Below, one piece after another: positions 54,690-64,000 of a DNA stretch of 64,000 nucleotides. This DNA comes from Taudactylus pleione (taxonomy: Eukaryota > Chordata > Amphibia > Anura > Myobatrachidae): positions 27,670,001 through 27,734,000 of the forward strand of contig JAUIMM010000178.1 of NCBI GenBank assembly GCA_031769625.1, given 5' to 3'. Below the pieces are notes generated by a model. It ran no database searches. It was not told where the DNA came from and saw only the letters and a list, made by a program, of their open reading frames with translations. A program made the translations under genes and the position numbers. Numbering within the stretch: the stretch's first letter is position 1; every line of letters begins with the position of its first letter.

Positions 54690-55187
54690 AAGGGTGGTAT
54701 CCCATTAGACCCTCTCAGGGCCTCTAATACCCTTTGTCAGTTAGTTTTGGAATATGGTCTATGTGATGTATGGAGAGTGATTCACCCTACTGTGTGGGAT
54801 TATACTTTTTACTCCTATGTTCACAAGTTGTATTCTAGGATTGATATGGCCTTTATTGATAAATGGTTCTTACAGCAAATTCAAAATTCTGATATTCGTT
54901 CAATAACATGTTCAGATCATGCCCCTTTGACTCTCATGTGGTCCTTAAAAAGTTGCCCTTGCTTTGCCAGACCATGGCGGTTTAACGATTCTCTCCTCTC
55001 CTCAATAGAGGCAAAACAAACACTTCAATCCTCTTTACAAGATTTCTTACAACATAATAAATCTGGAGAAACCTCCCCCACAAATTTTTGGTGCTCTCTT
55101 AAAGCAGTTCTCCGAGGGGTTTCGATCCAAGTGGCTTCTAGAATTAAGCGACAGGAAGCTCAGATTCAAAATGATTTAGAATTTTGA
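54690..55187 (+). pseudogene. LINE AP-type endonuclease, C-terminal part
   Basis: Contains LVLEYGLCDVWRVIHP, then YTFYSYVHKLYSRIDMAFID, then IRSITCSDHAPLTLMW. The SDH near the end and the RIDMAFID before it match the last catalytic histidine region of L1-type endonucleases, which cut target DNA to prime reverse transcription. The first catalytic glutamate lies in the missing 5' part. Confidence 0.8.
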
Positions 55188-55274
55188 CTTTTTAGAGGAA
55201 AAACATAAGATAGATCCCTCTAATTTCTTATTTAAAAAATAGATAAAACTAGAGAGGAGATTGCTAATTATTCA

Positions 55275-57192
55275 TTGAAAAACATCAAGAATAATATCAA
55301 TAAACGAAATCAAAAATTTTATACTGAAAGTAATAGAGCATCATGTCTTCTAACTCAGAAAATCAGGAGTAAAATAATTAGGTTTTCATTGAGAGCCCTA
55401 TATAATACCTCTTGGACCAAATTAATCAACCCATTAGATATATCTAACTCGTTTGCAGAATACTATGCAACTTGTATACTGTAATATAAAAGACAATGTA
55501 AACATGATACAACCTAATTTGGAAACTATTTCTGCTTTTCTCTCAAAATTAACCCTACCTACCCTTGATTCTAAGATACTAGAGTCCTTAAATGTTCCGT
55601 GGACTACTGGCGAAATTAAATTTGCTATAAAATTTTTGAAAAGTGGTAAATCCCCTGGTCCAGATGGCTTTTCAAATGCTTTTTATACCACCTTTCAGGA
55701 TGATCTTGTTCCAGTGTTGCTGGGAGTGTTTAGTTCTGGTTCTTCTATGGGTTCTTTTCCTCCAGAAATGCTCAAATTTTGTATTGTTACTATACCTAAA
55801 CCTAATAAAGATCCTATTTTTGTTCAGAATTATAGACCAATTGCTTTATTGAATACAGATATCAAAATATATGATAACATGTTAGCAAATATACTTAATC
55901 CCTTGTTACCAGATTAAATAAATCCAGACCAAGTAGGTATTGTTCCTGGACAATAAGCTTCAGATAATACTTGTAGAGCATTTACTGTACTATCATAGAG
56001 CATTTTTCACCTGAAAAAATTCCACTTCTAGCATTCTCCTTAGATGCTGAGATCTAGCATTCTCCTTAGATGCTGAGAAGGCCTTTGATAGGCTTCATTG
56101 GGGCTATATGAAAGCTGTTCTTATTAAGTTTGGTTATGTTGGATGGTTCCTAGATGCTGTACTTGCATTATATTCTGCTCTGTGTGCAAGGGTGTTTTGT
56201 AATGGTTTCTTATCCTCTCTATTATCTATTAATAATGGTACGAGACAGGGATGCCCTCTATCTCCCTTGATATTTTCTCTAGCAATGGAACTGCTAGCTG
56301 AGAGTATCCGTATGTCTGCATATATTAAAGGTCCCTTAATTAGTGGCAAACAACATAAAATATGTTTCTTTGCGGATGATGTCTTACTTTTTGTAACTAA
56401 TCCAGAATCTTCTCTCCCAGCTGTCCATGAGGTGTTGCAGAAATTCTCTGAAGCTTCATATTACCATTGAAATACTTCTAAAACTGAAGTTCTCCCATTG
56501 AATTTCTCTTCTTTACTCCTACATTCTCTCAAATCTAAATCTAAATATAATTGGAAAAACGATTCTCTTCAATATTTAGGTATCTTATTTTTTCTGCTTC
56601 TGAATATTCTATTTTAGAATATAATTATGGTCCCCTCCTGAAACAAATCTCAGCTTTCACAAATGACTGGATGAATCATGATATATCCTGGATGGGTAGG
56701 ATAGCGGTAATTAAAATGACTTTATTACCCAAAATTTTATATTTGTTTAGATCTATTCCTAAGATCCTCCCTTCAATTTGGCTGAACCACTTTTATGCTG
56801 TTCTTAATAAATATGTATGGCATAATAAGATATCTAAATTATCTATACAGTATTTAATGATGCCCAAATCAGCAGGAGGTCTTGCATATCCTAAACTTGA
56901 ATTATATCAACTTTCCTGTATGGTCAAAAAAATTAGTGACAGGGCCCTGGCCCCAAAATATAAACCTAGGATGATCTTTGAAGGAGACTTGATAGGTAAA
57001 ATGTCTTTATATGATTTATTATGGATTCCATCTGATTCCAGAGTATTCTCTGGATTTACATCTAGCGCAACAATTGAGAGCTTAAAGGCATGGGATAGAC
57101 TTATTGGTCTTTTTGAAATACATGAACCTACAAATAACTTTTCTATTCAAGGTCTATCTTGTCTTATTCCAAATTTAAACGTGACTATTTAG
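55275..57192 (+). pseudogene. LINE reverse transcriptase
   Basis: In order: FLKSGKSPGPDGFSNAFY, IPKPNKDPIFVQNYRPIALL, SLDAEKAFDRLHWGYM (motif A with aspartate), NGTRQGCPLSPLIFSLAMEL (motif B) and ICFFADDVLLFV (motif C with both aspartates). MGRIAVIKMTLLPKILYLFR follows, a thumb-side block typical of L1 and Tx1 clades in frogs and fish. Stops occur at 55917, at about 56468 and at 57190, and a short tandem duplication at 56020-56080 shifts the frame. Confidence 0.9.
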
Positions 57193-57515
57193 ATTTCTCA
57201 TGGTATTCGTAATCTTAATGATCTATTTCTTGGAGATTCCCTTCAATCATTTTCTCAATTACAATCTCGATTCTGAATTCTATTAATTTCTTCAAATTAG
57301 ACATTGGGTTCTATCCTTTCCCCTAGTGACAATGAATAAGTGTAAAATTCCTACATATATTTTATCTCGTATCTCCTCATCCTCTCAAAAGGGAGGTATC
57401 TCTTACTGGTATTCCTTTCTCCTCCCAGTAGATCTACCAGATAAAACAAAATTTCATTTACAATGGGAACATAACCTACACATATGTTTGTAACCACGTT
57501 TGGTCTCAAATATTT

Positions 57516-58080
57516 TTGTCTGTTTTTAAGATGTCCAAATGTACTTCACATGTTGAAATGTTCATTAAATTGTTTTATAATATATTTTTAACTCCAGCTA
57601 GAATGCACAAGATTTATTCTTCTCAGTCTAATTTATGTTGGAGGTGTTGTGGTCAAATTGGTTATTTGATACATATTTTCTGGGATTGTCCAATTATTTG
57701 CCCCTATGGCTTGAGGTAGAAAGTTTGTTACTACAAGTCACCGGTCTTCAAATTTCTTGAACACCTGACATTGCTCTCCTATATATATTTACAGATAATA
57801 TCCCAAAATATCACAGATATCTTATAACCCATATTCTTATTTCCACTAAAGCCGCCATAGCCCAATTTTGGAAACAAGATAAAACTCCTCCTATTCAATT
57901 AATTATATCTAAATTAAATTATAGTTTCCTAATGGAAACTTTAAATTGTCTCTATTCCAATTCTCCTAATTTGCCATTGATGAAATGGTTGTCTTGGAAT
58001 TTATATTCTACAAAAAAAATCTGTATATTCCAGTCAATTTGTGAAAATGATATGTCCTTTGTTCTGAATTACATGTTATG
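57516..58080 (+). pseudogene. LINE C-terminal region with CCHC motif
   Basis: The frame 57516-57719 reads TPARMHKIY, then CWRCCGQIGYLIHIFWDCP: the cysteine, cysteine, histidine, cysteine spacing found at the end of L1-superfamily proteins, likely involved in RNA binding. Downstream frames to about 58080 are degraded. Confidence 0.8.
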
Positions 58081-58369
58081 TTATGTAATTATATTATGAT
58101 GCAAATGCTTCCCACCTTTGTATTTCCTTTTCTTTTTTCTGTATCCACTTTAATTTACCTTATTATTTTAAAATTAAAATACAAATTATTGAATGGGAAA
58201 CTTAAAGTGACACTGGAAAATGTTTTCAATGTCATCTCAAGTAGTGCAAATAAACAGTAGGTGTGCATAACACAAAATTAATTGGAGTTCAAATAAATAT
58301 CCCAAGCAGTGTAATAGAAAAGAGTAATTAAATTGCCTCTGCCTAACTGTACTTAAAATTCAGACAATT

Positions 58370-58565
58370 CTTTTCACACACAGTACACAAATCCTCCTTG
58401 TGACATATGGTACTGTACACAGACTATTCTAGTGACACACAGTACCCAAAACATACTACTGACATACAGCACACATAGCATCCTAGTGACATACAGTACA
58501 CAGATTCCTAGTGACACACATTACACAGAGCATCCTATTGACGTACAGTACGCAGACCATCCTTG
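58370..58565 (+). repeat. Imperfect tandem repeat, ~28-32 bp
   Basis: Several copies of a unit like cctagtgacatacagtacaca, with varied spacers. Confidence 0.7.
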
Positions 58566-58764
58566 TGTCCACCATAGAATACAAAGAACATTCTAGGGAT
58601 CTTCATATATTACTAATTCCTGGTAGGGCTTATGGCCAATATGCCCCTGCTGTTACCTGTATTTCTAGCCTAAACTATTTGTCACTATATCTTTGTTCTT
58701 TCCCATCATCATAAACCCCATTTCTACATTCACAGAACTGCATATATGTTACTGTGAGTTGGGT

Positions 58765-59190
58765 ACGGGATGCAGGAGCTTGGGATCCCAGCGGTCAGAA
58801 TCCTGATGCCGGCATCCCAATGGGTTAGGATACCAACACCTGTCAGTAAGTATCCTAACCCTAACCCTAAATCTAACACTCCCTCCCCACAGCCTAAACC
58901 TAACCCTCCCTCCCCACAGCCTAAACCTAACCCTCCCTCCCCACAGCCTAAACCTAACCCTCCTTCCCTTCAGCCTAAACCTAACCCTCCTTCCTCACAG
59001 CCTAAACCTAACCTCCCCCCACAGTCTAAACTAAACCTCACCCTCCTAGTGTCTAATGCTAACCCTCCCCCTAGTGCCTAACCCTAATCCCTAACCCTAA
59101 CTCTTAGTGTCTAACCCTAACCCTCCTTTTAGTGCATAACCCTAAACCTCCCCTACCCCATTCTAAGTTCCGGCATCCCGACAGCCAGGA
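58765..59190. mobile_element. Element with degenerate CCCTAA arrays, copy 2
   Basis: Left block cccagcggtcagaatcctgatgccggcatccc and right block ccggcatcccgacagccaggattt carry matching ccggcatccc words. Between lie cctaaccctaa-like units and a 21-23 base cctaaacctaaccctcc subrepeat. Related to 35420-35975 in the opposite orientation (shared ccggcggtcaggattcc and cctaaacctaacc words). The proline-rich open frame at 58770-59081 is a translation of the array. Confidence 0.7.
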
Positions 59191-59800
59191 TTTAAACTAC
59201 ATATTGTTAATGCACCCATATTTGAGTACAAACCCTATATATTTCAACTTTGAATCCCCAAAGGCTGTTCACCCTCATTTTACTCACCATGAGTTGTTGG
59301 TAACCTTGAAACTCCCATTTATTTTATAAATCTGATCATATCTCAACATCTATTAACATCTATCAACATCTGCAACTACCACTTTGTTTGCAACACTTAT
59401 TTTTTGTACAGTATGTATGTATTTCTACTCAATTTGTTTAAATCATTCCTGCACAACTGTATATTTATTGTTATACCACTGTTATATCTACCATTTCTTC
59501 ACACCCATACATTTTTAAGAAAATGTTATCATAATTTAATAGTCATGCAACTTTACAGCTCCAAACTCTTTTTGTTTACAATATACTATTGTAGTTGTGC
59601 CTTTACATCTACCAGCAATATTCTTCCTCTTAACTGCATTTTAGATGTTTTAACTGTACTACTGTTAATTGTATCTCATGCTCATCACTACTACTGCTAT
59701 TTTTCCTCCCCCCAATTCCCTCATCTAAACCATGTGCCTCCTCATTCAGCAGCTTCATAATTATCTCTTCTACCACAATTTCCCACCTCTTTCCTCCATC
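59191..59800. other. No gene seen
   Basis: AT- and pyrimidine-rich. The open frame 59404-59760 is hydrophobic only because of that composition. Confidence 0.45.
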
Positions 59801-59811
59801 CATAGGTCCTG

Positions 59812-60180
59812 AATCAGGTTGGATTGCACGGTTCCGTTCGCATGCAGCCGGGCAATCTTTGTGCTCTGCACATGCATCGCAGTGCATGAACAAGCAACTG
59901 CGAACAATTAAGCAAATGCAGCAAGTACAGAGACTCATGACAGAGTGATTGACAGGAAGTGCCATTTGTGGGTGTTAACAAGGGGTGGTTTGGCATGTCA
60001 TTTTGTTTCAATGCCATTGCAGGTGCATTCTTAAATTAGCCATTGTGAGGCCCTATGCAGCCTTAGCTCTCACTGCATGCTGGAAATTAAGCAATGTCTG
60101 TGGGAGGGTCAAGTCAACTATTGTGTGTATGGTTCCAATGGTTTTCGATGGTACCGATGCAAACACACAATTAAGAAGCA
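59812..60180. mobile_element. Diverged, truncated copy of the 537-bp MITE
   Basis: Starts tcctgaatcaggttgg and contains gattgacaggaagtgccatttgtgggtg, matching the reverse complement of the 63402-63938 copy (tgccatttgtgggtg) and of the 8652-9188 copy (gattgacaggaagtg). The far end is not clear. Confidence 0.55.
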
Positions 60181-60639
60181 GATGCTATCCATATCATTGA
60201 TTGTAAGCACAGCGCAGTATATAGTAGGTGCATATATTAGCACATTGCAAGTTTGTTTCAAAGTTATGAACGCAATGACATTTAACTTTATGTACACTAA
60301 AGAATTTATACTGTTATGTGTTTACAATTTGTATTGAAATATAAGTGCACTAAAATTTTCCATTATGTTTCTTTTATAAAAACATTCCAAATTGTGCAAT
60401 ACAATAGTGTAATTTAAAACGCTGGAAAGGTGTTAGAATCAAATGTAGTTGTCTTATACTGCTCCCATCCTGCTGCTGTGGAACTGCACATCCCAGCATG
60501 TCTTGGCACAGTTATTACATGCCTTAATAGTAATAATGTGGCAGCCCATGCTTGGATGTGTAGTTCCACAGTAGGGCCGCAACTAGGGGGGGGCTAGAGG
60601 TGCACGTGCACCGGGTGGGTATTGCGGGGGGGTGAAAAA

Positions 60640-60870
60640 TCTGAAAATGGCCGCCGCCAAAGAGGAGACAAATGCTAGAGGTCCTTACTGGACCTCTAGT
60701 GTCTGTCTCCTCCTTGGCGGCCGCCATTTTTGGATGGCCATTTTCAGCTGATTCCATGCGGACTAGCCGTCCGCATGGACTCTGCTGAAAATGGCCATCC
60801 AAAAATGGCCGCCACCAAAGAAGAGACAGATGCTAGAGGTCCTACTGGACCTCTAGTGTCTGTTAGCAGA
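60640..60870. repeat. Nested palindromes in the hAT
   Basis: One palindrome spans about 60648-60735 (aaaatggccgccgcc to ggcggccgccatttt) with centre at a gaggtcc and ggacctc pair. A second spans about 60733-60802 (ggatggccattttcagc to gctgaaaatggccatcc). A third half-unit repeats the first. Confidence 0.85.
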
Positions 60871-60954
60871 GCGCAATGCGCACAGCGTTCCCGGAAGTGC
60901 CGGGAACACTGGCGCTGCAGGGAGAGGATGCCGAGAGCTGCATCTACTCCCTTC

Positions 60955-61215
60955 AAACCCCCTGGAAATGAGCATAAACCCCATGGCAACGAGCATGTAA
61001 CTCCTGGCAACGAGCATGAAACCCCTGGCAACGAGCATGGAACCCCTGGTAACAAGCATGAAATCCCCTGACAACAAGCATGAAACCCCCTGGCAATGAG
61101 CATAAACCCCATGGCAACGAGCATGTAACTCCTGGCAACGAGCATGAAACCCCATGGCAACGAGCATGTAACCCCTGGTAACAAGCATAAATACCCTGGC
61201 AATGAGCAGGTAATT
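60955..61215. repeat. Minisatellite, ~20-24 bp unit
   Basis: About twelve units like cctggcaacgagcatgaaacc, with a longer-range repeat of about 115 bases (60960 and 61080 blocks). Confidence 0.85.
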
Positions 61216-61914
61216 TTAAAATAATTAGAAGCATTACTGTGGGGCATAAAATGGTGTCGGGCAAATATGTAAGTGGCACTTTGGTAATAGGCATTGCAGT
61301 GTGTGGCATAATGTGTAATGGGCATTATGATGTGTGGAATAATGTAAGTCACTATACCAGGGATGTCTGAGTAGTGCACTGCCATATCGAGGAGCAAGGA
61401 CAAAATCCAGGTACGGGAAGGGAGGGGGCGCAAAATTGCTGTCTTGCACTGGGTGACAGATATCCTAGTTTCAGCCCTGTCTACAGCAGCTGGAGGGGCG
61501 CACGTTCCCCACTGTTAATAAATAAACTAGTGAATTTGTCTAAATTAATTGTAATGCATATATAATAGTACAAATACTGTAGCTATTTTTTAGTTAAAAT
61601 AACAATCACAGACATATATTTTTTTGTGTCTAAACTTATTTTTTTCTAAAAACAGCCATAATGTAAACAATTTAATAGTTCATGAACAATCAACATATAT
61701 GTAAATAATTATACAGTAAAAACAATATGGACATTTTCAGATACACAATTTGGAAGGGGTACATACTTGCAGATGTGTGATGTTGCACTTTTGGCAACTG
61801 TGGCAGTACCAAATGTCCCTACTCTACTTCCTACAACAAAATAATCACCTCCAAATGCGTCTGCCACAACTTAAATAAACACAACATATGATGGCAAGAT
61901 ACAAGCTCAAAGTA

Positions 61915-62880
61915 TTAGTAAGATGGAGGTGAATTACAGAGACAATATCCAGATTTCTTAGTAGGCCAAAGTCCAAGTAGCTCATGGAAAGATCTGGATT
62001 GAAATTTGCAACAAAAGTCATTCTGGGCACTGAAGCTTTGCAATCTACTCAGGAGATGCAAAATCCCGGATCTGGGTGGACCGTCCTGTACCCTGGCTGG
62101 ACAGGGCACTGGTCTACCTGACATCTTGCTTAATTTCCCTCAGAATGGAGGTTTGCTCCCCCATGCTGGTCTGGATTGATTGCTGCATGGCCTCAATGGC
62201 TGCAGTCTGTCGGCCCACTGCCACCCTAAGCCAATAGATGACTTGGGCAAGGGTTGCAGTTGTGGATGGGGGTGACACCGATGGTTGTGTCTCCCCCATC
62301 TGACTGCAACCTCTTGGTCTCCTAAAAAAAATATATCAATTTTGAAATGACACATAAAGGGACAGATAGAGAGACAGATATAAAGAAAAAGTACCAGACA
62401 CAGCATATGGGGAATCTTTGGCAGGCAACACCAGATTTAATAGGTGTTCATCTGCCAACAACCTCTGTTCAAAGGTCCCCACAATTTTCAAATCCTGTGG
62501 GGTCAATTGCAAGATCTCAGGGAGGGGATCCCTTGGCCGATTTTCATGCTGGATCTGGAATTTTAGTTTTCTCCAAGTCAGCTGCGAAGGTCACTCCATC
62601 TGAATTAAATATATATTAAGAAATAAATGTAAACATTTTTGTGGAGGATTTTTAGAAATTCTTACCTTTTCCAAATGTATTTTCGGGTATGATCCCTGGA
62701 GTGCACAGAATTGATTTTTTTTTTGCACATTTCAATCCAGATCCTTGCATTAGCTTTAAGTAGAACTTTAGTCCCACTTTAAAATCTGGAAATCGCCTCT
62801 TGTAAAAGCATCTTATTTTCCATCTTGCTAATACTTTGATATCACATCTTGCCATCTGATGAGTCAGAATCATCGTCTGC
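61915..62880 (-). pseudogene. Spliced Myb/SANT-like transposon gene relic
   Basis: Three minus-strand exons with plausible splice signals. Exon 1 (about 62666-62860) contains MENKMLLQEAISRF and a tryptophan-led helix ARIWIEMCKKKINSV, ending at a gtaaga donor. Exon 2 (about 62415-62599) follows an attcag acceptor, so the junction reads KRWSDLR, the tryptophan hallmark of Myb/SANT third helices. Exon 3 (from 62321) holds a serine-proline linker and an AIEAMQQSIQTSMGEQ coiled-coil tail. Such proteins accompany PIF/Harbinger-type transposases and their domesticated relatives. Stops and a shift in exon 2 make it a relic. No transposase is seen nearby. Confidence 0.55.
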
Positions 62881-62974
62881 AATTGAGACAGACATATTTA
62901 GAGGTGATGTGTTTGGAGGAGGAACAATTGGTGAGGCCACAGCCACAATATCAGCATCCACATCTGCAAGTGTT

Positions 62975-63291
62975 GCTGGGCATACACTATACAATTATCT
63001 GTCAGATATCTGTCCAATCTAGCTGGTTGGAATACAAATCTGGTAATGTATGGGAGCAAATGGCAATTGATTATATGGTTTTAAACACTGGAAAACAGAC
63101 AAAAATGATTGTTCAAATTGGTTACATTTGTTTTATTTAACTAATTTGGCTGAATGTCCATTTTTGTCTGTATTCCAGTGATTGTAAGCAAATGTTTGAT
63201 TGTCATTTGCTCCCATACATTACAAGATTTTCATTCCAACCAGCCAGATTGGACAGATTTCTGACAGATAATTGTATATTGTATGTCCAGC
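62975..63291. mobile_element. Fold-back MITE, ~317 bp
   Basis: Left half tgctgggcatacactatac to gggagcaaatg returns as the complement on the right, cattgctccca-like to gtatgtccagca, with arms well over 100 bases. Target duplication was not resolved. Confidence 0.8.
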
Positions 63292-63401
63292 ATAAGTCCA
63301 AAGGCAGATTTGCCTTTGGTAAGTCCCTTCCAAATGCTTCCAGAAAATCATGTATCACAGAGTAGTAGTCTTCCTCCATTGCTCTTGAAACAAAGGACTC
63401 A

Positions 63402-63938
63402 GGGCCTGATTCAGCAAAGGATCGCTATTCTGCTAGAAGGCACGCACCACAGTTGCTAATATCAGTGGTGAAATGCAAATGTTTGCAATCGCATAGCGAT
63501 CACAGCCTAACATAAGGACGCCCACTTCCCCTTACACACATCCGTATACTTTGGCAATATATCGAAACAATCTGTAACATTGAGTAACATCGGACCCATA
63601 TGCACAGTTAAGACAGATCAGACATCAATCAGGAATTGCTAACTTCAGCACATGCTATGAGGCCTCAGGCTGCGTATGGTATTGCAGTAGATAATTTATG
63701 CACACCCTGCACTGGCATTGCAATGCACTGGCACGCCTGCATTCACCGACCACCCCCTCATCTCCACCCACAAATGGCACTTCCTGTCAATCAATGTGCT
63801 CTGGATCTGCGTAGCCTCTGTGAATGCAGTTCCCATTGCAATTGCTAATTCACACACTGCAATGCATATGCATGCGGAATGCAAATTAATTGACCGATTG
63901 CATGCATCTTTGCTACTTCAATGCTTGCTGAACCAGGC
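63402..63938. mobile_element. 537-bp MITE, second full copy
   Basis: Ends gggcctgattcagc and gctgaaccaggc. The word ctca flanks both sides (63398-63401 and 63939-63942). Same length as the 8652-9188 copy and shared gacaggaagtg and gcaatgcactgg-like blocks. Confidence 0.75.
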
Positions 63939-64000
63939 CTCAATCCGTGGGTCAATATGCTGTGTTTCTGGCAGGAGATATTTGAATCATTCAAGGATGA

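Larger units (their letters stand above)
54620..58085 (+). mobile_element. L1/Tx1-type LINE, 5'-truncated
   Basis: Rightward order: end of an AP-type endonuclease, reverse transcriptase, and a C-terminal CCHC segment. ORF1 and the first part of the endonuclease are absent. The sequence runs on to about 58085 without a long poly-A. The coding region is broken many times. Confidence 0.85.
60572..61478. mobile_element. Non-autonomous hAT with palindromes and minisatellite
   Basis: Ends tagggccgcaactagg and cctagtttcagccct are inverted. Flanks ttccacag (60564-60571) and gtctacag (61479-61486) match at six of eight positions, and a native-like ccacagcagctgg joins once the insert is removed. Inside, 60640-60870 is a set of long palindromes and 60955-61215 a minisatellite. 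It parallels the 3959-5114 element in design. Confidence 0.65.

Noticed and set aside
58770..59081. Proline-rich protein with PKPNPPSPQ repeats
   Set aside because: It is the translation of degenerate CCCTAA arrays.
58855..59110. True telomere or interstitial telomeric block
   Set aside because: The CCCTAA units are degenerate, mixed with cctaaacc and bounded by element-specific flanks shared with 35.4-36.0 kb, so a dispersed repeat explains them better.
60744..61433. 229-codon minus-strand frame with repeated CLLPGVTCSLP
   Set aside because: It covers the hAT minisatellite and palindromes and has no domain; its length comes from the repeat lacking stops in that frame.

Overview
This window is intergenic or intronic vertebrate DNA built almost entirely from transposable elements. 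I found no host protein gene, rRNA, tRNA or CRISPR array that I can support. The mix (Penelope-like elements, Tf1/sushi-type chromodomain Gypsy elements, PIF/Harbinger, hAT, Tc1, an L1/Tx1-type LINE, a V-SINE-like SINE and many MITEs) fits an amphibian, most likely a frog with a large genome. That is an inference from element composition, not from a host gene.

Left third (1-28 kb). A tandem duplication lies at 0.96-1.46 kb and a decayed Tc1 relic at 2.7 kb. A 2.8-kb inverted repeat (3.3-6.1 kb) is split by a non-autonomous hAT carrying a minisatellite. A SINE at 8.4-9.2 kb is split by a 537-bp MITE. The first copy of a strange multi-hairpin MITE is at 12.85-13.40 kb. A Tc1 element with ~220-bp inverted repeats (14.13-15.39 kb) abuts a large Penelope-like element (PLE, 15.4-21.9 kb). 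The PLE reads leftward, with reverse transcriptase and GIY-YIG endonuclease remains and three pseudo-LTR copies. Each copy contains a recognisable hammerhead ribozyme. A second PLE reverse transcriptase relic lies at 24.7-25.5 kb.

Middle (28.1-54.0 kb). I read this as one PIF/Harbinger transposon opened up by later insertions. Its Myb/SANT-like gene runs rightward in pieces at 28.47, 33.13, 33.86 and 48.85 kb. Its convergent three-exon transposase runs leftward from 53.8 to 49.5 kb. Inside it sit Gypsy element C (29.4-32.5 kb, SCAN-like gag), multi-hairpin MITE copy 2 (inside a Myb exon) and Gypsy element A (33.96-48.52 kb). Element A contains a TTAGGG-rich insertion, Gypsy element B (36.65-42.69 kb, 5-bp target duplication) and a PLE 3' half (45.07-47.52 kb, 14-bp target duplication). 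Element B in turn contains a 161-bp hAT MITE. The nesting is therefore at least four levels deep: Harbinger, Gypsy A, Gypsy B, hAT MITE. A and B have chromodomains and a primer site complementary to their own LTR, the signature of self-priming Tf1/sushi elements.

Right end (54-64 kb). A second Harbinger end, a 5'-truncated L1/Tx1 LINE (54.6-58.1 kb), a CCCTAA-rich element (58.8-59.2 kb), a hAT with palindromes and a minisatellite (60.57-61.48 kb), a spliced Myb/SANT-like gene relic on the minus strand (61.9-62.9 kb), a fold-back MITE and another copy of the 537-bp MITE.

Every coding region carries stops or frameshifts, so the proteins are relics. The structurally intact parts are non-coding: hammerhead ribozymes, hairpin chains, LTR ends, primer sites, polypurine tracts and target-site duplications.
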